The notes beneath the pieces are model-generated. The model made no database searches and was not told where the DNA came from. It saw only the letters and a program-made list of their open reading frames with translations. DNA of 64,000 nucleotides from UBA11612 sp963662375. GTDB taxonomy: Bacteria > Pseudomonadota > Alphaproteobacteria > Rhodospirillales > Rhodospirillaceae. Location: the NCBI GenBank assembly GCA_963662375.2, contig CAXXRP010000012.1:1-64000 (forward strand), in the 5' to 3' direction. Shown here in pieces: positions 61,839 to 64,000 of this stretch. The position numbers and the translations under genes were made by a program. The number at the start of each line of letters is the position of its first letter. Positions within the stretch are counted from its first letter, which is position 1.

Positions 61839-62266
61839 CAGGCTGGCCGCCGCGGACGACCGTATCGTTTCTCTGAGCCTCGAGCCGAAACACTCTGCCA
61901 AAACGGGCAATGGTAAGGGCGTGTTCCGGTCCTTCACCGACGGCGCGGTGACGGCGCGCTCCATTGGGCTCACCACCAACGTTTGTCACCAACTGGTCCA
62001 AAGTTCACGCGAATTCTACGCGAAGGCTAGGTGCCACAGCTTGCAGTGACCGTGCGACTGTATCGGCAAATTCCCGCTGGGTTATGAGAATGATACGGCG
62101 CGCGATAGATCCTTATTTATACGGCCCAAGGGCGCGGAAAGCGGTAAATCCATTTGCCCTCTTGAATCTTCATACCGCAGGTCCTATTACATCGGCGTAA
62201 ACAGGACTGTTTTAGTACTAGTTTTTTGAGAATTAGTGGTGTGAGGGGCGCGCTTGAGGATGGGTA
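61839..62266. other. intergenic region, no supported gene
   Basis: These 428 bases separate znuA from the Rrf2 regulator. A plus-strand frame of about 75 codons (61825-62050, 'RLAAADDRIVSLSLEPKH', 'GVFRSFTDGAVTARS') is open but has no start, ribosome binding site or family similarity. The last 60 bases hold TTTTAGTACTAGTTTTTTGAG before the regulator's ATG, which would contain the suf promoter. Confidence 0.5.
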
Positions 62267-62725
62267 ATGTTTAAAATCAATAAGTTAACGGATTACGCTA
62301 CGGTCGTTTTGATTGAGATCGCGCGGGGCGACGTGGTGCGTTCAAGCCAGCAGATCGCCGGGCAGACAGGTATTCCCGTGCCGACGGTGGCCAAACTCAT
62401 GAAAGCCCTCAACACGGTAGGCCTTGTGGCCTCACGCCGGGGCGCCGGTGGCGGCTATTTTCTCGGCCGTCCGGCCGTCGGCATTGCCTTGGCCGATGTG
62501 ATCGAGGCGGTGGAGGGGCCCATAGCGCTGACCGCTTGCACTGATACCTCCGACGAACTCTGCAGTATCGAATCCGTCTGCCCGGTCCAAGGAAAATGGA
62601 ACCGGGTGAATGCGGCTGTGCGTGCGGCCCTCACCGAGGTGACGCTGGCGGATATGGTTGAAGACGTTAACGCGTTCGGCGTGACTGCCCCTCAGCCCCG
62701 CGCGACCGTGGCGATGGCGAAGTAG
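62267..62725 (+). CDS. Rrf2-family Fe-S cluster regulator of the suf operon
   Basis: This 152-residue IscR-like regulator has an N-terminal winged helix ('INKLTDYATVVLIEIARG', 'QQIAGQTGIPVPTVAKLMKAL', 'SRRGAGGGYFLGRP') and three cysteines (C91, C99 and C105 in 'TACTDTSDELCSIESVCPVQ') that ligate a [2Fe-2S] cluster in this family. It lies nine bases before sufB, as SUF system regulators do in alphaproteobacteria, so it probably senses Fe-S status and controls the suf operon, itself included. It differs from NsrR and CymR in context. Confidence 0.9.
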   Translation: MFKINKLTDYATVVLIEIARGDVVRSSQQIAGQTGIPVPTVAKLMKALNTVGLVASRRGAGGGYFLGRPAVGIALADVIEAVEGPIALTACTDTSDELCSIESVCPVQGKWNRVNAAVRAALTEVTLADMVEDVNAFGVTAPQPRATVAMAK

Positions 62726-62734
62726 GGAGAGGTT

Positions 62735-64000
62735 ATGGCCGCCACCAAAGAAACCGCCGCCGCCGTCCGTGATGTAGAGCAGTACAAGTACGGCTTCGTT
62801 ACCGATATCGAGTCAGACAAAGCACCTAAGGGTCTTAGCGAAGACACTATTCGTTTCATTTCGGCAAAAAAGAACGAGCCGGAGTGGATGACTGAATGGC
62901 GGCTCAAGGCCTATCGCTACTGGACTGACCTGGGTGACGAGGAGCCCACGTGGGCAAAGGTGCGATATCCGAAGATCGATTATCAGGACTCGTATTATTA
63001 CTCGGCACCTAAAATTCAACCGAAGCTGGAAAGCCTTGATGACGTTGATCCTAAACTTCTGGAGACTTACAAGAAGCTCGGCATTCCTTTGATAGAACAG
63101 GAGATGTTAGCCGGGGTCGCCGTGGACGCGGTATTCGACAGTGTATCAGTGGCAACCACCTACAAGAAAAAACTCGAAGAACTAGGCGTAATTTTTTGCC
63201 CGATTTCAGAGGCCATTCAAAAGCGTCCCGAATTGGTAAAAAAGTACCTTGGCTCCGTCGTTCCTTACAGCGACAATTTCTTCGCGACGCTTAACAGCGC
63301 GGTCTTTACCGACGGGTCTTTCGTCTACATTCCCAAGGGACTTCGCTGCCCTATGGAGTTATCAACGTATTTTCGTATTAACGAGCAGAACACGGGGCAA
63401 TTTGAACGTACGCTGATCATCGCCGATGAAGGCTCTTATGTGAGCTATCTTGAAGGTTGCACCGCGCCGCAACGGGATGAAAATCAACTACACGCGGCTG
63501 TGGTGGAACTGATCGCGTTAGATGATGCGGAGATCAAGTACTCAACCGTGCAGAACTGGTATCCCGGCGACGCCGATGGCAAGGGCGGCATTTATAACTT
63601 CGTCACCAAGCGCGGTGCTTGCCGCGGGCGCAACTCCAAGATCATGTGGACCCAGGTGGAAACCGGCTCCGCCATAACCTGGAAATACCCTAGTTGTATT
63701 TTGCAGGGTGACGGGTCTGTTGGGGAATTTTACTCAGTGGCCATCACCAACAATTACCAGCAGGCGGACACGGGCACCAAGATGATCCATATTGGGCGCA
63801 ATACGCGCTCCAAGATCATCTCCAAGGGAATCTCGGCGGGGCACGCAGATAACACCTATCGGGGGCTTGTGCGCATCGCCTCCAAGGCAGACGCCGCGCG
63901 CAACTATACGCAGTGTGACAGTTTACTAATCGGCAGCACCTGTGGTGCTCACACGGTGCCATACATCGAAAACCGCAATCCGTCGGCGCAGACCGAACAT
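62735..64000 (+). CDS. sufB: Fe-S cluster assembly protein SufB (cut by the window end)
   Basis: SufB is the scaffold subunit of the SufBC2D complex. The 422 residues visible begin 'MAATKETAAAVRDVEQYKYGFVTDIESDKAPKG' and include 'GSFVYIPKGLRCPMELSTYFRIN', 'FERTLIIADEGSYVSYLEGCTAPQRDENQLHAAVVELIA', 'GACRGRNSKIMWTQVETGSAITWKYPSCILQG' and 'SKGISAGHADNTYRGLVRI'. The last part visible, 'GSTCGAHTVPYIENRNPSAQTEH', is a few dozen residues short of a normal 480-490. GGGAGAGG lies just upstream of the ATG. It follows the Rrf2 regulator by nine bases; sufC, sufD and sufS are expected beyond the window. Confidence 0.95.
   Translation, partial: MAATKETAAAVRDVEQYKYGFVTDIESDKAPKGLSEDTIRFISAKKNEPEWMTEWRLKAYRYWTDLGDEEPTWAKVRYPKIDYQDSYYYSAPKIQPKLESLDDVDPKLLETYKKLGIPLIEQEMLAGVAVDAVFDSVSVATTYKKKLEELGVIFCPISEAIQKRPELVKKYLGSVVPYSDNFFATLNSAVFTDGSFVYIPKGLRCPMELSTYFRINEQNTGQFERTLIIADEGSYVSYLEGCTAPQRDENQLHAAVVELIALDDAEIKYSTVQNWYPGDADGKGGIYNFVTKRGACRGRNSKIMWTQVETGSAITWKYPSCILQGDGSVGEFYSVAITNNYQQADTGTKMIHIGRNTRSKIISKGISAGHADNTYRGLVRIASKADAARNYTQCDSLLIGSTCGAHTVPYIENRNPSAQTEH

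Noticed and set aside
1..64000. CRISPR array, toxin-antitoxin pair or phage defence island
   Set aside because: No regularly spaced repeats, Cas proteins, restriction genes beyond the broken methylase, or toxin-antitoxin pairs were recognised.

Overview
The window reads as a stretch of an alphaproteobacterial chromosome, probably from a marine or otherwise salt-exposed organism. This rests on gene content and order: the sulfite-reduction cluster with DUF2849 and DUF934 partners, fused cysNC, ectABC, a Zur-type znu locus, and an Rrf2 regulator ahead of sufB. No rRNA or tRNA gene was recognised, so no genus is proposed.

Positions 1-10,640 are an accessory, decaying region. It holds two opposed fragments of an IS6-family transposase, a dienelactone hydrolase, an aldo/keto reductase, and a 2.6 kb IS21-family element (istA intact, istB frameshifted) abutting the broken ends of two unrelated genes. 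A secreted nuclease, a broken ParB-like/DNA methyltransferase gene and a nearly 2 kb gene-poor stretch follow.

Positions 10,640-20,250 mix intact housekeeping genes (spermidine-synthase-like protein, VOC lipoprotein, MsrA, CitE-like lyase, cysD and cysNC, an SDR) with broken ones (AsnC-type regulator, class III CoA-transferase, acyl-CoA synthetase).

Positions 20,250-27,060 form a compact plus-strand run for sulfite and sulfate reduction and tetrapyrrole supply: SUMT, DUF2849, cysI, DUF934, cysH, hemD, hemB and a precorrin-2 dehydrogenase. CysI needs siroheme, which explains the pairing. CysD, CysNC and CysK (34.5 kb) complete the route from sulfate to cysteine.

Positions 27,060-46,900 contain a diguanylate cyclase, a GH17-GT2 beta-glucan synthase, a DUF3445 haem N-demethylase-like gene beside a peptide-binding protein, the ectoine operon ectABC, a divergent chimeric gene joining an EctR-like MarR domain to an MscS tail, several broken transporters and a 36-residue lysine-rich histone-like protein.

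Positions 46,900-64,000 carry a TonB receptor, a TPR/2OG-oxygenase protein, SapC, AlkA and YaaA, a two-component pair, the zinc regulon (zur-znuC-znuB divergent from znuA around a perfect Zur-type palindrome) and the start of a suf operon with an Rrf2 regulator and sufB, which runs off the window.

The dominant theme is gene decay. More than a dozen genes show a single nonsense codon, a one-base frameshift, or an internal deletion fusing two unrelated pieces. The most unusual product is the in-frame EctR-MscS fusion next to the ectoine operon. I found no CRISPR array, prophage or defence island.
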